The position numbers were made by a program, and so were the translations under genes. Under the pieces are notes generated by a model. It was not told where the DNA came from. It was given only the letters and a program-made list of their open reading frames with translations, and did not search any database. 64,000 nucleotides of DNA from Pseudoscleropodium purum (taxonomy: Eukaryota > Streptophyta > Bryopsida > Hypnales > Brachytheciaceae): NCBI GenBank assembly GCA_963969395.1, contig OZ017797.1, forward strand, positions 19,344,001 through 19,408,000. The letters run 5' to 3'. Below, one piece after another: positions 11,721-25,099 of this stretch. Every line of letters starts with the position of its first letter. Position 1 is the first letter of the stretch.

Positions 11721-13217
11721 TCTGTTTTTTCAAATGTAACTGAAGAAAGGAATTACAATGCCCAAGTTTGACACGCAACAGAAAAAGTTGAGAATATTGA
11801 ATACAATGATAAAAGGGGTCTGAGGGACATGAATGCATGCCTTGTGGGGCAATGAATTATTGGAAATACACGAGTATGAAAACCATGTGTGGAATCTGCG
11901 CATCTCTAATCGCCACATCTTGCTATTCAGCAAAACCTGACTGGAATTTTGATGCTCGGATAATGGGGTATATTCTTAGCAGTGAGCTAAAGTGAAAATA
12001 GAGAGCTTCGGTCTAAAAGTGAAGACTAAAAGCTTATCTCAATAGAGAATGCTCAAAAGAATACAATGAGCATACAACAAGGACATAATAATGACACTAG
12101 TTGAGTGATTTCTACCAATGGATTCTTTTACAAAAAGCTAACCACACCTCCTTTTCCTTGTCATGCTTAGATAATTAACTCCTAATGGATAAGGATAAAT
12201 GGATGTTCTTGAAATTTGAAATTTGGACACAAGGTGTGAACACTAACTTCCTTGAAGGGAAGAAAAAAAATCCCGATTGGGTGCTTGAGCAAAAAGTTAT
12301 GTTTCCCCCCTCAAATCAAGTAGTGCAAGTATTTTCTTAGCATCTTTTGTTAAATTCTTCATTGACTTTTGAAATTTGGCATGTATGGAACTAATATATT
12401 ACGACATAAAATTATTAGTTTTTTAAATAGTTCAAAAATCATGCTCCCTAAAAGAGTCTACCTAAATTTTTAACTACATTAAGGTACTTGAAAAAATAAA
12501 TTCTTCTAATTTCAAATACTACAATCTTGCAATTAATGAAGTCAAAAAATTTTAAATTTTTTTCAATATAATCTAAATGCTTGGTTCTATGTTTTCTCAT
12601 TTTGTAAATATCAAAAGATCAAATTCCTTAGTGCACAAGATATCATTAAAAAATGGTTAGTATATTGCCATATTAGTTGACCTCTTCATATTGCAAGATG
12701 AGGTAGATCCTTCATTTACTTTTAAAATTTTGTAAGAAATACTAGTAAGAATATAAGATATACTAATGAATGATATGAATCCTCAATTTTGTGTAAAGAA
12801 AAAATCTCACTCCAAGAAGGTTCAAAGTGTGCTAACCGTATTGTATAGGAATAAAAAGAAACTTTTTTCAAACTTCAAATATGATAACCATGTACCCCCC
12901 ATGCACTCTACATGGTCAAATGGAATATCTTTTTTCAGACATTTTCCTAATACATTTTTGCACTTTTACAAGAATTTTGAGGCCAAAGGAGGATAATCTC
13001 TATAGTGTAAGTAGGAAAAAAAAATTAACAATATATATATAATTTTTCTAATTTATTTTTCTCTTTTTGTATCACGAGGGTGTTGAAACATTACTTGTTC
13101 TTTGAAGGGTTTGGAGGGCCATCTCACACCTATTCTTGGCGTTGTTTTTCCAACAATCTAGGAATGGCCATTGTTAGAATATTTTTTTTGGAAATTTTTG
13201 GAAATTTTAAAATGCAA

Positions 13218-13248
<31 letters not shown>

Positions 13249-14159
13249 GCAATTTTTTTTTGACGTGGCAGTCTCTTTTGCCACATCATGTAGTTGCTGT
13301 AGGGCAATTTATAGAGTTTGGAAACCTAGTGGAATGCAAAGGAACTCGTAGCTCTTTGGAGGTTGAAATTTCATCTATTGATAAAAAAAACTAGTAGCCC
13401 TCCCTTGGCCTCATATTTCTTGCAATGAAAACTAGCAGTTTTTGACAATTTTGCTAGAAAGACATCTTCCATCCCTTAGGAATTATTTAGTGGGTGTTCA
13501 TACCTCTATTGTCATCCCTATAACATTATTCAATAGTAGTAGCATGGTGTATTTGAGCGTTTTTTTTAAAAGTATTTGTGTTGGGCCAAGAAGCCATATG
13601 CCTATGGATTGACACAAAATAAAGGAACCCTAAAAGATGGAGGAAATTGACATTGACAAAGATTGAAGAACAAATGTAGATGAATGGACAACAATTATAT
13701 CAATGAATGAAAACATACATGGAGGCAATGGATATGAGAATTGATTGATTGGCAACACAACATTATAGCATGAGAACCAAAGGCAAAACTCCACATAGAA
13801 ATCATGAGCTTGTCAAGTCAAATTACAAAACTACAAACAAAGATCATACACCAAAAATAACAATAAGCATAGTCAACAGTCATCTCAAAAATACAATGTA
13901 TACTATATACTATGTTTGAAGATGGACGAGATTAAAATTTACACATATAAAGAGCCTTCAAAGTGGTAGCACAAACAAACAAGGACATAGACATGGTAGA
14001 ACAAAAATGTTGTTTGGAAATTAAAACTATGAAGGGAGAGCCAATAAATTGATATGTAGACTTTGAAAGAAATCATGATGACCCACATTAAGACAAAATG
14101 GAACAAAGTTTTTTTCAAAAATTTAAACTTTGAAATCAAACCTTTGAGGAAATATTGAC
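11721..14159. other. AT-rich spacer with a long T run
   Basis: Mostly AT-rich sequence without coding evidence. A T run covers about 13218-13244 and is followed by a shorter T run near 13252. No element boundaries were found. Confidence 0.5.
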
Positions 14160-14515
14160 AACTTTGCAAACATTAAAACAAAGACAAACTAAACATGAGG
14201 ATCAATTTTATAATAGACTTACTCAAATAACATATAAATTCAAAATCTACCTAGATAAATTGATCCTCTATACAAGGTTCAATTGGCATTTTTAATCCAC
14301 ATACAAAAAAAACTTGTTTATATGAGTGCCAAGAAACTTAATGAAATTGTAGATGCAACAAACAATATCGCTTGAGAATGTGACACAATTGAAGTCACAT
14401 CAACCAAAACCATTAACAAATTAATAAGTACATTACCAACCAAGTGTAAAATTTGTAGCAAACAATATAAAGGTCAATATTGGCATGATTCTAAACATTA
14501 AAACAACTTTGACAA
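14160..14515 (+). pseudogene. Degraded retrotransposon gag remnant with zinc-knuckle-like motif
   Basis: Two broken reading-frame pieces look like gag. Near 14,170-14,300 there is a Gln/Lys-rich stretch resembling the gag core (..Q.EDQFYNRLTQITYKF..). Near 14,445-14,500 a CKIC...YWHD..H motif resembles a retroviral-type zinc knuckle with a decayed fourth ligand. The frames are interrupted and no LTRs were found nearby, so this is a fossil fragment at best. The family (Copia or Gypsy) cannot be assigned. Confidence 0.35.
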
Positions 14516-14981
14516 AATCTTGCATGAATATAGACTCAAATGCAATGGTATTTGAGCCAAATAAAATGCATTATGATGCATTTCAATTGGGAAGTACTCC
14601 AATGGCTTGTTGGAAACACAATGCATTGGATCATTATCATTGTGTGATGAACTACCTAATTTCTAGACAATGATGGGCACAAATATAGAAACATCAACAC
14701 TTAAAGGTAAATTACCATTACAAAACTTAAAGTACTAGAGATTTACACAATTGTTGTTTCAATCACGAAACACAAATAAAGAGAAATTCACATGTATAAG
14801 AATAAGCAACCAAATCAATCCATTTGATTAACCCTTGAAGGACCAAGCTACATTTTTTTGGCAACATAGTAAATTTGGGTAGCTCACTATGAATGAAGTT
14901 TTTATTTTATTTGGCTGAAATTTTCTTAGAACATGTGCTTGAGGAGTAGCTTCAAGGCCTAACAAATTCAAAAAAAAAATG

Positions 14982-15025
<44 letters not shown>

Positions 15026-16689
15026 ATTTCAAGATTAATTTTTTCTTTTTTCTTTTTTTCTTTTTTCTAAATTTCATCTTCAAGCAATTGCTTGTTAAGA
15101 AATTGAGACATAAACATCAACTTTGGAAAAAAGGAAGTTATAAAATAATTACCGTGATGAATATTGGATTCTTACATCCTTTAGATATGAAACTTACACA
15201 CCAATATGTGACTTAGATATGAGTACACCATAGATTCCCACCCTCCCACCTATTTCAGATGAAATTAGGAATGTTATTTCACTCCCTTTTTATTTTTTAC
15301 ATTTGTTGGATTAAGAGCTACAATACAGCTCAAATCCAACTCATGGGTATAGTAATGGCCGGTTTAAAGCTTAATGAGCTTGTTTACAATGATTATGATA
15401 GTGATTGGACAAGATGAAGGGACCAAATTAGATTCTGTTGTAGAGTAATCAACATGCAGTTGAACTGGTGTTGTAACTTCAAAAACTAGTTTGAAACGGA
15501 TATCTCTAGTTCATTAAACAATAAAAAATTGGCGCTCTTTTTGATGGGACTCAAAATAACCACAGACTTTTTCGATGAGCTAGCTCAATATAGCTCAACT
15601 CCGACAGAGCTAGAGCACATTTCAAATTTTATGCACAAACTCTAAAGTACATCCATTCAGACTAATGAAGCCATGTAAACAGCGCTTTTATAAACCATGT
15701 CCTTTATTACTATATAGCTTTATAGATGAGCACACCTATGATATTGGCCATACTCTATTGCTGCATATATTAGTCTATGACTTGCTGCATACCTGATTAG
15801 CAAGAGCATTGTAAATTTACAAAACAAGCTATGGAAGAGGAATATGGCACTGTCATAGTCCAATACTTCCCTTTTTTAGGTTTTCGATTTTGAGGATTAC
15901 TTAGAGATATTTGTTTGTATCTTAAATTTTTTGTGTAAAAGCAATAACATGCGTCGTTGGGCTAAAGACACCTAGTATATCCTCACTAACATTGCAATTT
16001 GTTGTCTTGTTCTTGGAATGGGCATAGGTGAGGCCTACGACCTGTCGGAGCAATTCTGATACTTTACATACTCTTTAATCCTCTACTTTTTCAAGTTGAT
16101 ACTAATATAACACATATAGTTGTACATGCATGATTTCAATATGATACTACTAGGACGGTGTCTAGTGATTTGTGACATTTGTGTAAAATAGGACAAGTTG
16201 TACCTTTTTACACTTAGTGGATGCTTGGGCAAAAATGTTGTGAGTACCTATGACTCATACACCAAACAGTTATGAGAGATACTTTGGCTTTTGGTACAAT
16301 AATATTGGTTTGCCTTGTCAAATAATAGATTAATTTACCACTATGCTTTAGATTGTAAATTGTTTGGTAAGTATGATAATAAAGTTCTAAACAAAATGCT
16401 TTGAGATATGCTTTGAATATTTGATGAGACAATGTATAGCTAGTTTGTGAAATGATGAAAGTTAAATAAGTGCCCAGATCTCAAGGATGTTCTAGAAAAA
16501 GTTTTTTTTTGTCGGAAACAACTGTTCCCCAAAACTATAGGAGAGGGTAGTTCCCGACGCACCCTCCGGGAGCCCAGAAATCCTCTAATGTTTAGGTTTA
16601 TATATACATGGAAAGCTTTAAATCATTTCATTGTGATTAATGAGATGAAAGTTATGAAGACTTTTAGTTTGCAGGCAGGTACGGTTTTC
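14516..16689. other. AT-rich spacer, includes a 40-base T run
   Basis: No gene recognised. A T run spans about 14984-15023. A short GC-rich patch at 16512-16585 does not match any feature I know. Confidence 0.5.
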
Positions 16690-17065
16690 AAAGTCTCCGA
16701 AACTAGCCTTACTTTGGACTATCAAGAATCAAAGCCAACATATTTTCTACTATTTTATAAAATCTTCATATTAACCAAAATGAACAAAACAATGTAGTTT
16801 GAATGTTCACAAGAGTTTAGGATTTGTTTGTCATTTGTCAAAGGATCAACATCATTAAGAGCATTCACACTGGTAGCCACTGGAGTTGGCCTCAACGGCT
16901 CCTGGTGGGACTTGGCAACCTTTCAACCCTCACCAAGACTCTTGCAACGGCTCTTTTCATCACAACCACATAAAAAATTGAAGTGGACACTTCAGAGTAG
17001 CTACTCCTTCCTTTGACATGCGACCATAAATTTAGGAGAATCTCATCGTCAAAGCTTGTCTGAGT

Positions 17066-18097
17066 ATGGCTTTGCATGGATGTCTGGGGAGTAGTAGGGG
17101 TCGCAATGGAGGTCACAACGAGGGTCGTGGTGGGTGGCATGTTGATGTATTGGTTGAATCTTTGCAAGGGTCAGAAGACCAAATGTCAGAACACGAAGAT
17201 GGTGAAGATGGAGGCATGACAAGGAAGAGCGCAGCGGACGGTCAAAATTTTTACAAAAGTGAAGAAATACAACTCACATGGAGTGTCCTTGCCGTAAGCC
17301 AAGATCCTATTGTTGGGAAGCAACAAAAGCACGATACCTTTTGGTAGAGGATTTTTAGTCACTATGATCTGATTAGACCATCAGGGTATAGTGGTCTTCA
17401 TTCTTTGGAGTCCAAGTGGGGTCTTATTAAGCACGATGTAGCCAAATTCATTGAGATTTACAAGTAGATCAAGGCTATTAGCAAGAATGGGACAAGTGAG
17501 GCAGATTTGCAACGTATGTCAAAGGAATTGTTTAAGATGAAGCACCCTAAGAATTCTGACTTCAGCTATTTCCATTGTTGGCTCCTAATTCGAAGCCTCC
17601 CTTGTTGGGTAGATGGTTGGGTTGTGGATAGCACTCCCATGAAGAGGCTAGCTCCTTCCTTCAATGCTGAAGTTTCTGACCGTCACAGTGCTAGAGAAGC
17701 TGATTTGGACATAGACCCTAATGAGGCCCTACGTGTGCGTCCTCAAGGAACTAAGGCTACCAAGAAAGTCATCTCGGCTACAAAATTGCGAGAATCTGGT
17801 TTATTCAAACATGTTGCTGCCACCAATAGCATGGTAGCGGCCACATTGCGGAAGGTAGCTGGGTTAAAAGAGCAAAATCTCATTTTGTTGATGACCACCC
17901 CTGACATGCAAGGGTGTTCTTCCATGGCACAAAGATTCATTCGACTATGCCAAGAGGAGGAACTTGCAAAATTAGAAGCTCGACTTCAAGCTCATTGTGA
18001 GCAAAGGGCAATTGAGGCAACTGAATGAGAAGCTAAGGAGAAGGAAGCGGAAGCTACTCGTGTTGAAGAGCAGCATGAGTGCAACAAAACTCTATGA
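17066..18097 (+). pseudogene. PIF/Harbinger ORF1 (Myb/SANT-like, NAM-associated type), 3 in-frame stops
   Basis: One frame runs the whole length with stops at 17345 (TAG), 17465 (TAG) and 18026 (TGA). Across the stops the text matches the family pattern well: a W..VS.DP.VG..QK...FW helix region near 17,280-17,345, a second helix with KWG.IK.DV.KF near 17,409-17,460, and a (C)W..LR..PKW-like end near 17,575. It finishes with the charged NAM-associated C-terminal region (MTTPDM......F...CQEEELAKLEARL) near 17,890-18,020. In the family this protein helps the transposase bind the element ends. TAG from CAG and TGA from CGA are both single C-to-T changes, consistent with methylation-linked decay. 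Confidence 0.8.
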
Positions 18098-20777
18098 TAG
18101 ATGCAGACATCAATTTTGGCTAAGGGCTAGACAATGAAATTGGGCCAGAGGACTCTAGTGCTCAAGCGTCTAGCTTCGAGTTCACTCATGCCCACCTCCA
18201 ACCTCTGTCACGTCCCTTCTTCTACTCTGTTGGACAGACTTTGCAAGCTATAGGTGAGATTGTCATTCTTTAGAGTTTACTATGTTCTTCAATTTATGCC
18301 CTTTTCATGCTTGGATTGTTTACAAACCTTGTGGTTTAGGCCAATTTCGTATACATTTTAGGGCTCTATCAATTTTGATATGAATTGAATTGTCCAATTT
18401 AGGTCCACAGGTTTGCTATGGTACAACTTCAACAACAACGAATTTAGGTCTAGGATGATAGGATAGCACATCTTGTTTTCCAATACCTTAAAATCAATCC
18501 ACTTAATTCATTTAAGCAAGTGCTTTTTTGTGTCTATTTTGGCATGTGAGGTGATTGTGCTTCTTTGTATTTGTTGTAGCATGTGGTTGCGCTTTGAACT
18601 TGTTGTTTTCTGGTTTTCTTTTATTCAATCCTCTTTGGGTTTGGATCCTTGTTCTTTCACTACATTTTTATGTTTTATTTTCACATGGTCAATATAGTCT
18701 ACCAATTCAAAGGACTAGTAGGAATTCAAAAGATTTATATAATTCATAGTCATTCTATCATCAATAGTTTAGGTGGTTCAAGTTTTATAATTGCTCTTCT
18801 ACTCTCTTTGATTTTGCTACATTCACATAAAGTATATAGCGAGACGCTTTGGCTTCAACAATTGAGTTTATTTGAGAATTTTGCATACATGCTTTAGAGT
18901 ATTCTGTTCATTCAAATTTGATTCTTGATGATGCTTTGCTGGTTTCTATGTGTTCAATTTGGTAGCGGCTTAATTCATGTTTGGTGACAATGTTTTGCTC
19001 TCAAGCATGAAGTCAAACATTGACATAATGTACTCATTGCCTTTAGAATTTGGAAAACATGACAATGCACCAATTTCATATACTGTTAAGATTATTATCA
19101 CACACTCTTTAATTAATTGTCTATTGTTTAGTCTTGTTCATTGTTTGAGGTTCATTTGAAGTAATTTGAGGGCACTGGAAGCTCATTTCAAGCCTATTCC
19201 CCCACAGTGAGGGGAATGGCCCACTATCAGAATTTTTTTTCAAAAAAATAATAATGAAAAAACAAAAACAAAAACAAAAACAAAAACAATATATATATAT
19301 AATCTCCAAATGCAAAAAAAAATTGGGGGGGAGGAATGACGTGGTAGGGTCTCAGCTATGTTAGCAATCTAGTTCCGACGTTGCACTCGTCCGTGACCAC
19401 ATGATTCAAGTTGATGAGCATTTGAAATCTTCGTTGACGTTGCTCACGAATTTGAATTGAAGGTTGTAGGTTCACCTACAATGCACATGAATGTATAGTT
19501 CTTGAAATATAGTTCATTGTATTTGTTACTTGTCATCTTCAATTTAAATTGTTATTCATTGCCTTCTTAATTTTTAATTTGTTATTAAGTTTCTTCTTAG
19601 TTTGTTATTGAATTCATTTGAAATTTGTTATTTAATTCATTCTCATTTTTATTGAATTAATTTACAATTTGTTATTGAATTCATTTTGAAGTTTCTTATT
19701 TAATTAATTTTTGGTTTGTTATTGAATCAATTCATAGGTTGTTATCGAATTGATGTCACAATTTCTTTTTGAATTTATTTCAATTTCTTATTGAATTGAT
19801 TTTGGCAAATTTGTTATTGAATTTTTTCCATTTTGGTGGTTAATGCTTTGTATTTTTTAATTTCTTATTTGCTTAGTGCTCTATAGGTACATTTTCATTA
19901 ATTATTATCTTTTAATTTGTTATAGAATTCTTGATTTGTGCCTTTTAATGTCTTTTTGAATTATTGTTTTGGGACTATTATTTTGATATTTAGTTCTACT
20001 CTATAAAGTGTAGCATCTCTTGAATTTCAAAGTCATTCATGATTCATTTATCCTCACCAATATAACCTTAGGAATCCCATTATAGGTTATTTGAATTGAA
20101 ACATTTTTGTTAAATGTTACTGGTATATTCATTGATACACTAGATTTACTAGCTTCTTTAGTAAATCATTTACTAGTATAGAGCCTTTTAATTTGATAGT
20201 AATCAATGCCTTCATCTAATGGTATGCTCACAAGGATGTGAAATGTATGTTGTACAGTTTAGGCTTCTTTATTTATTGAAAATGGGTTCAAGGATGATTC
20301 ACATCATGGGTTTAGGAATTAGCTTATTAGTTTTTTTAGTTATTTTTAAAGTTATGTGGTTGTTTTAAGCCTTTGAGTCTAATATAGTATTAATTGAAGC
20401 ATTTTCTTGACATTGCAGGATCCTTTGCAAGTGTTGAGTGTATGATGCAGAAATTATCATCTGATGGATACTACTATAACTTATGTGATCATGGTAGTCA
20501 AGTTCATCATACTAGTAGTGATTGGGATTGCATGGAACATGTAGATCCTACTATAAGAACTACCTAAAATGTGGTAGGACAACAAATAGGGCCATAGGGG
20601 TACAAGCCCAAAGCTTTACAGATGTTGAAATGGAAGAACAAAATGTTCACATAGGACTAGGCCTTAGTGGTGAATGCCACTGAGGAGTGATGTATTTCTT
20701 TCTATTCTTCTGAATTTGAAATGATGACTTTCTTTTCATTATCTATAATTTGAAATGAAGATTCTCTTCATTTGAAA
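18098..20777. repeat. Element interior, non-coding, with degenerate TTGTTATTGAATT minisatellite
   Basis: Non-coding interior of the Harbinger element. At 19545-19830 a degenerate unit built on TTGTTATTGAATTCATTT recurs about ten times. An (AAAAAC)n stretch lies at 19258-19288. No gene recognised. Confidence 0.6.
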
Positions 20778-22060
20778 TTAAGCCATATTGGCACCTTTTA
20801 TACTCCAAAGATGTTCTATCAAATCACCCCGAAGTCCATAGTGTATGTTAGAATTTTCAATAACTCTAGTAGCACTAACTAGAGCATCAAAAGTAAGACC
20901 TCTCTCCAAAGGTGGAGCTACATTTTGTAAATCACTTAGAATGTCTTCTAAACCATCAATGCCCTCCTCATCCTCTAAAATCATATTGTGTAAAATGATG
21001 CATGTGAACATGACATCAGCTATGACCTTCATACTCTACAACCTTTACGGGTTTTTAATGATTGCAAATTTGGCTTGCAAAACTCTAAAACATCTCTCTA
21101 CATCCTTTCTTATGGCCTCTTTCTGCTTTGCAAAGTGGCTTTGTTTTTCATCCTAAGGCAAGTGGATGCTCTGGACAAAGCAAGACCACTTTGGATAAAT
21201 GCCATTTGTGTGTAGGTAGAAACGGTTATACTGGCAACCATTTATCTTGAACTGCATGTCTTGTGCCTCTCTGGTGAGCATGTTTTGTACTAAGGGGGAT
21301 CAATCAAGGACATTTAAGTCATTGCTCAATTCTGCTAAGCCAAAAAATGCATGCCATATGTACAAACCTCCATCAACTATGGCCTCAAGAATGATGGAAT
21401 TCTTGTCTTCCCTATCTCCAAAATCACCTTGCCAAGCTATGGGACAATTTTTCCACTCATAATGCATGCAATTTAATGATGCAAACATACCACGGAAACC
21501 ACGCTCGAAGTTGATGGCAAATTGTTTTTGAAAATCATCCCATGTTGGTTGTCTCAAATGGTAAGCCCCGAATTCAACTTAGACAACATTACCAAAACAC
21601 TTTAGTGAGACCATCACCGTAGTGTCACTAGTCTAGCAAACTTGTTTGTTGCGTTTGCATTCACACCATAGCAAGGCATATGAAGAGCAGCAATGACTTT
21701 TCAATGAGGAGAGAGACCCAAAAAACGTGTTGCATCTCTCTTCTAGACAAAATAGCTATCTTGGGCACAAACCCTATCCATGATAGACAAGAGTAGTGAT
21801 TGTCTCATTCAATACTTCCAATAGAAAAATGTAGGTCCAAATACAAGAATGTCACAAAAGTAATCCTTCATCATCCTCTCATGCATTTTTGTCCTATACC
21901 TATCAACGATAGGAGCTTTGCCTAGCGTGGAACCCCTCAAAGAACTTGGCAATTCTGGACTATCATCAATTTCTCCCATCAAGTTAAGAACCCAATGCAA
22001 GTTGAAATCATCCTCCACCTCATCATCCCATGTCTATAATCTACACGCTTTCAATCTAGC
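20778..22060 (-). pseudogene. PIF/Harbinger DDE transposase, broken, first catalytic Asp changed
   Basis: Read from about 22,060 downwards. The N-terminal SLRGST..KAP.VDR......M..DYF region (near 21,890-21,960) is followed by the typical MDRVCAQDSYFV....DATRFLGLS block (near 21,690-21,785). The core MFASLNCMHYEWKNCP is at about 21,440-21,490 and shows Asn (AAT, 21471-21473) where the family has the first catalytic Asp. Next comes the LNVLD region near 21,300, then RKDVERCF.VLQAKF with the catalytic Glu near 21,080-21,110, and the C-terminal ..CIILHNMI.EDE (near 20,960-21,005). Stops occur inside, for example LD*SP (CGA to TGA) and LP*DEK (CAG to TAG). The protein cannot be active as read. Confidence 0.85.
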
Positions 22061-22854
22061 CCGCCAAGTTTCCATGATTCAAAACAATCAACTCTAAACT
22101 TAAAACCAAAAAAATTGAAACAGGCAGTAATGGTGAAGTGTTACTATGACAGAGCGAACAACGGACAATGGTAGAGAAGACCCAAAAAGGGACATGTGGC
22201 CCGCCAAAAGAGCATAAAGGTAAAATTATGATTTTGCAAGTGGGAGTTCAGTGGTTGACAGTGGGGGTCCCTCTTGAAGCAACCAGCCTCAAAGCAATGA
22301 GGGGCCACTCAATTTAATTCAGTGTGTCAGGTTGGACAACCACTACTGCAAATGCTCTAAACCCTAAGCACTACAACATCCACATTGCAAATGATGAACA
22401 ATTTTACTTCAAGCTAATGTTTTGTTCAAATATCTTCAATTCATCCCAAAAAATTATTGAGTCTTTAAAAGATAAAACCCATATTTTATGAAAATGGTGT
22501 CATTCAGTCATAAACTTGGCACTTTCACATTTAGATTATATAGTCAAAAATCCATACTTGCCCTAAAAATGAATGAAAAAATGGCTTGATATAGAATACC
22601 ACAATTGAAATGAAATTTCCCATATAATGTTTATATTCTTTTCAAACAAGTTGTTGAAGTTGATTCCACTTACAAGAATCAAAGGAATTAAATCCATTTT
22701 TTTTCCATTACCACAAGAGGGAATGGCTATAATTTCATATCTTGAAAATTTCCACAATTAATTTAAATTGACAGATAATATAAGTAGGAAACTCAAGGCT
22801 CTCATGGCCCCATACCATAGAACCATAGTTTTTGATTGGCATAGTGTAGAGAAA

Positions 22855-25022
22855 TGTAGTCTAGCTTTTACGTTTTTATAGAACTTTTTCGATTTTCTAT
22901 GACATTTCCTATATTATTTATATATATTTTGAGTATTTAGTGTTAAAGAAGTCCAAAGTACACTAAAATATCCAAAAAGCAAAAAGATACTTTAGTAAGT
23001 AGCTACAAACTAATAGAAAATGGCAAAAAGGCAAAGAAAAAGTTAAAGTAAAAGAAAAAGGAGAAAGATAAAGAAAAAGCTGAGGTTAAAAGAAAAAGAA
23101 AATGCAAATTAGGGATTTGGAGGTGCAAGTAGGAACGTTGTGTCGGTCACGACGAGTTGCAACTTTTCCGATCACCCCCGAATTTCTGATTTAATCCTTC
23201 CCTTTTCTCTCAATTTCTCTCTTCCCCCCGTGCTGTGTAATTACCCTGCGCTGTTCTTGCGCTGTCTATTGTTTTTCGGTGCTGTTCATTGTTGTCAAAA
23301 GTGATGTAATTTTACGTAATTTTTGCTGAGGAATAAAAATGCTGTTTCAATTATGCTGTTTTGAAATTGTGAATTGTGATTGTGTGCGTGTATGGATTTG
23401 AAGTTTTCAATCTCTAATGCCTCGCGTTGCAAGGAGTCTTGATTTGTGAGATTTGAGCGACTTCTGAGGGATTGGCGGATTGAGAGAATTTGATTGTTAG
23501 AGCATTATTCAGAGATCGTGACAGCCTGCTTGCACATTGGATTACGAGCGTTGAAAAATTCCTTGTTGCACCGGCGGAGGAGACACTGGCTTGAGTGGGC
23601 TGAGACCCCGAGCGGAGGCAACGCCTGATTGGGTGGTAGAACGGAGGAGCAGAGTGACTCGGTGAGTTTGGAGCATGATTTCGGAGAGAAATAGGGAGAC
23701 TGATAGGAAGAGAATCAAGGGTTGATTGACCAATTCGGCCAACAATCGAATTTCATTCGTCATTCTGGAAATTGGAAGATCGGCTGTTCAGGATTGTGAG
23801 ACTGTTTACAAGATTGCGAGATTGTTTGGGTGATCAAGCTGTTGTTGCAGGGAGTTGTATCACAGCGTCGAGTCAGACCTCGGTGGAAGAAATTCAAAAT
23901 TCAAATTCGTAATCTTTCGTGTGGATCCTCGTGTACGATTGATCAAGAGAACCAAGGGTATGAAATTGGTTGTGAAATTGGTTTGATTTCGCTGTAGAAA
24001 TTGCTAATTCAGTGATCTGTAGTGACAACTGAATTAGGGATTTGAATTGCAATCATCATCACAAACCAGGAATTGAAATTGGAATTCCGACTGGAATTGA
24101 AACCAAAAGGGAATCGTGAGTTCAGTAAGTGCAATGAACTCGTGCAATGTGGTCAAAATTTGAGAAATTGAAGGAAAAACTTGATTGCCGGAGGCAGCCT
24201 GCACGCCGAAGTTCAAGCGCGGACAGGCGCCGCTCAGGCAGACCGGCCCGCCCTGGGATACCCGCCTTGATTTGCCGATACCCCTTTCTGATTGATAACC
24301 GGACCGGGTTTGCCGATTGATACCCGTGAGGAAACCAGTGAGGGTATCAACTGGGTATTGACCGGGTACCGCGGTCTTGGATGTTTTAAACTAAACGTTC
24401 AATTAAAACAAATTTAAAATAAGGTCCAAATTTTTCGAACGGCCCTTGGGCCGTGACCCCTAATTGGGAACTAGATTTAAAATTCTATTAATTATTTTGT
24501 ATTAATTACTATTAGAATCTGCATTGAAATTACATATGTATGAAGTAAATTTGAATTTTGGGAATTGTAGGAATCGATTAACCCATGTATTGGCCAATAT
24601 TGGCCCTAGAGTTGTTGAGGGGCAACCCATTGTAAGACTTTCTAAACCCTTAAACTCTAAAGTTTTTGGAAATATTAAATACGTATAATTGTACTATTTT
24701 CAAAGTACTATAGTGGGCTGTACTAAAGTCTAAGTCCTGCATTGCATCCATACACAAGTCAGTCCAACTTGACATATTGTCCAGAGATATTGTCCTGAGC
24801 CTTAGAACACTAGACAGGACAGGGACATGCATGCTGAGTCTTTTATCTTATAATGGACTGTTTCTTGGGGTATTTAGTGGGAATAAAAAGGAATTTTTAT
24901 TCTATCTTCAAAACTTAAGTACAAAGTGACATTTGAACACACTACACTAACCTTACATAGATCATTCCCTGGTGTTCGAACTTGGTAGCGTTTGGAATAG
25001 GGATTCCAAAAACCTGACTACA
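22855..25022. mobile_element. Solo-LTR-like insertion, 2,168 bp
   Basis: Begins TGTAGTC and ends GACTACA, a perfect 7-bp terminal inversion with TG..CA ends. It is flanked by the 5-bp direct repeat AGAAA at 22850-22854 and 25023-25027. The unoccupied site, with one AGAAA at 44653-44657, is present in copy 2 of the host segment. No gag/pol frame and no second internal copy of the terminus are seen, so a solo LTR is the simplest reading. The 2.2-kb length would be long but within plant LTR range. A purine-rich tract (23031-23105) and a GC-rich block with repeated GATACCC motifs (24250-24390) lie inside. Confidence 0.75.
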
Positions 25023-25099
25023 AGAAACATATGTGCATAAGGCAAATTTGACACTAGTTTACAACATACTAGAACCTTAAATTCAATCTTTTTCATTTA

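Larger units (their letters stand above)
16859..22357. mobile_element. PIF/Harbinger element, 5,499 bp, inactive
   Basis: Ends are GAGCATT...AATGCTC, followed inward by imperfect inverted similarity. They are flanked by the TAA direct repeat at 16856-16858 and 22358-22360. The unoccupied site with a single TAA is seen at 44189-44191 in the second copy of the host segment. A 3-bp TWA duplication is the hallmark of PIF/Harbinger. The element carries the two expected genes, an ORF1 with Myb/SANT-like plus NAM-associated similarity on the plus strand and a DDE transposase on the minus strand, convergent. Both are broken by stops. An internal minisatellite lies between them. Confidence 0.9.
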
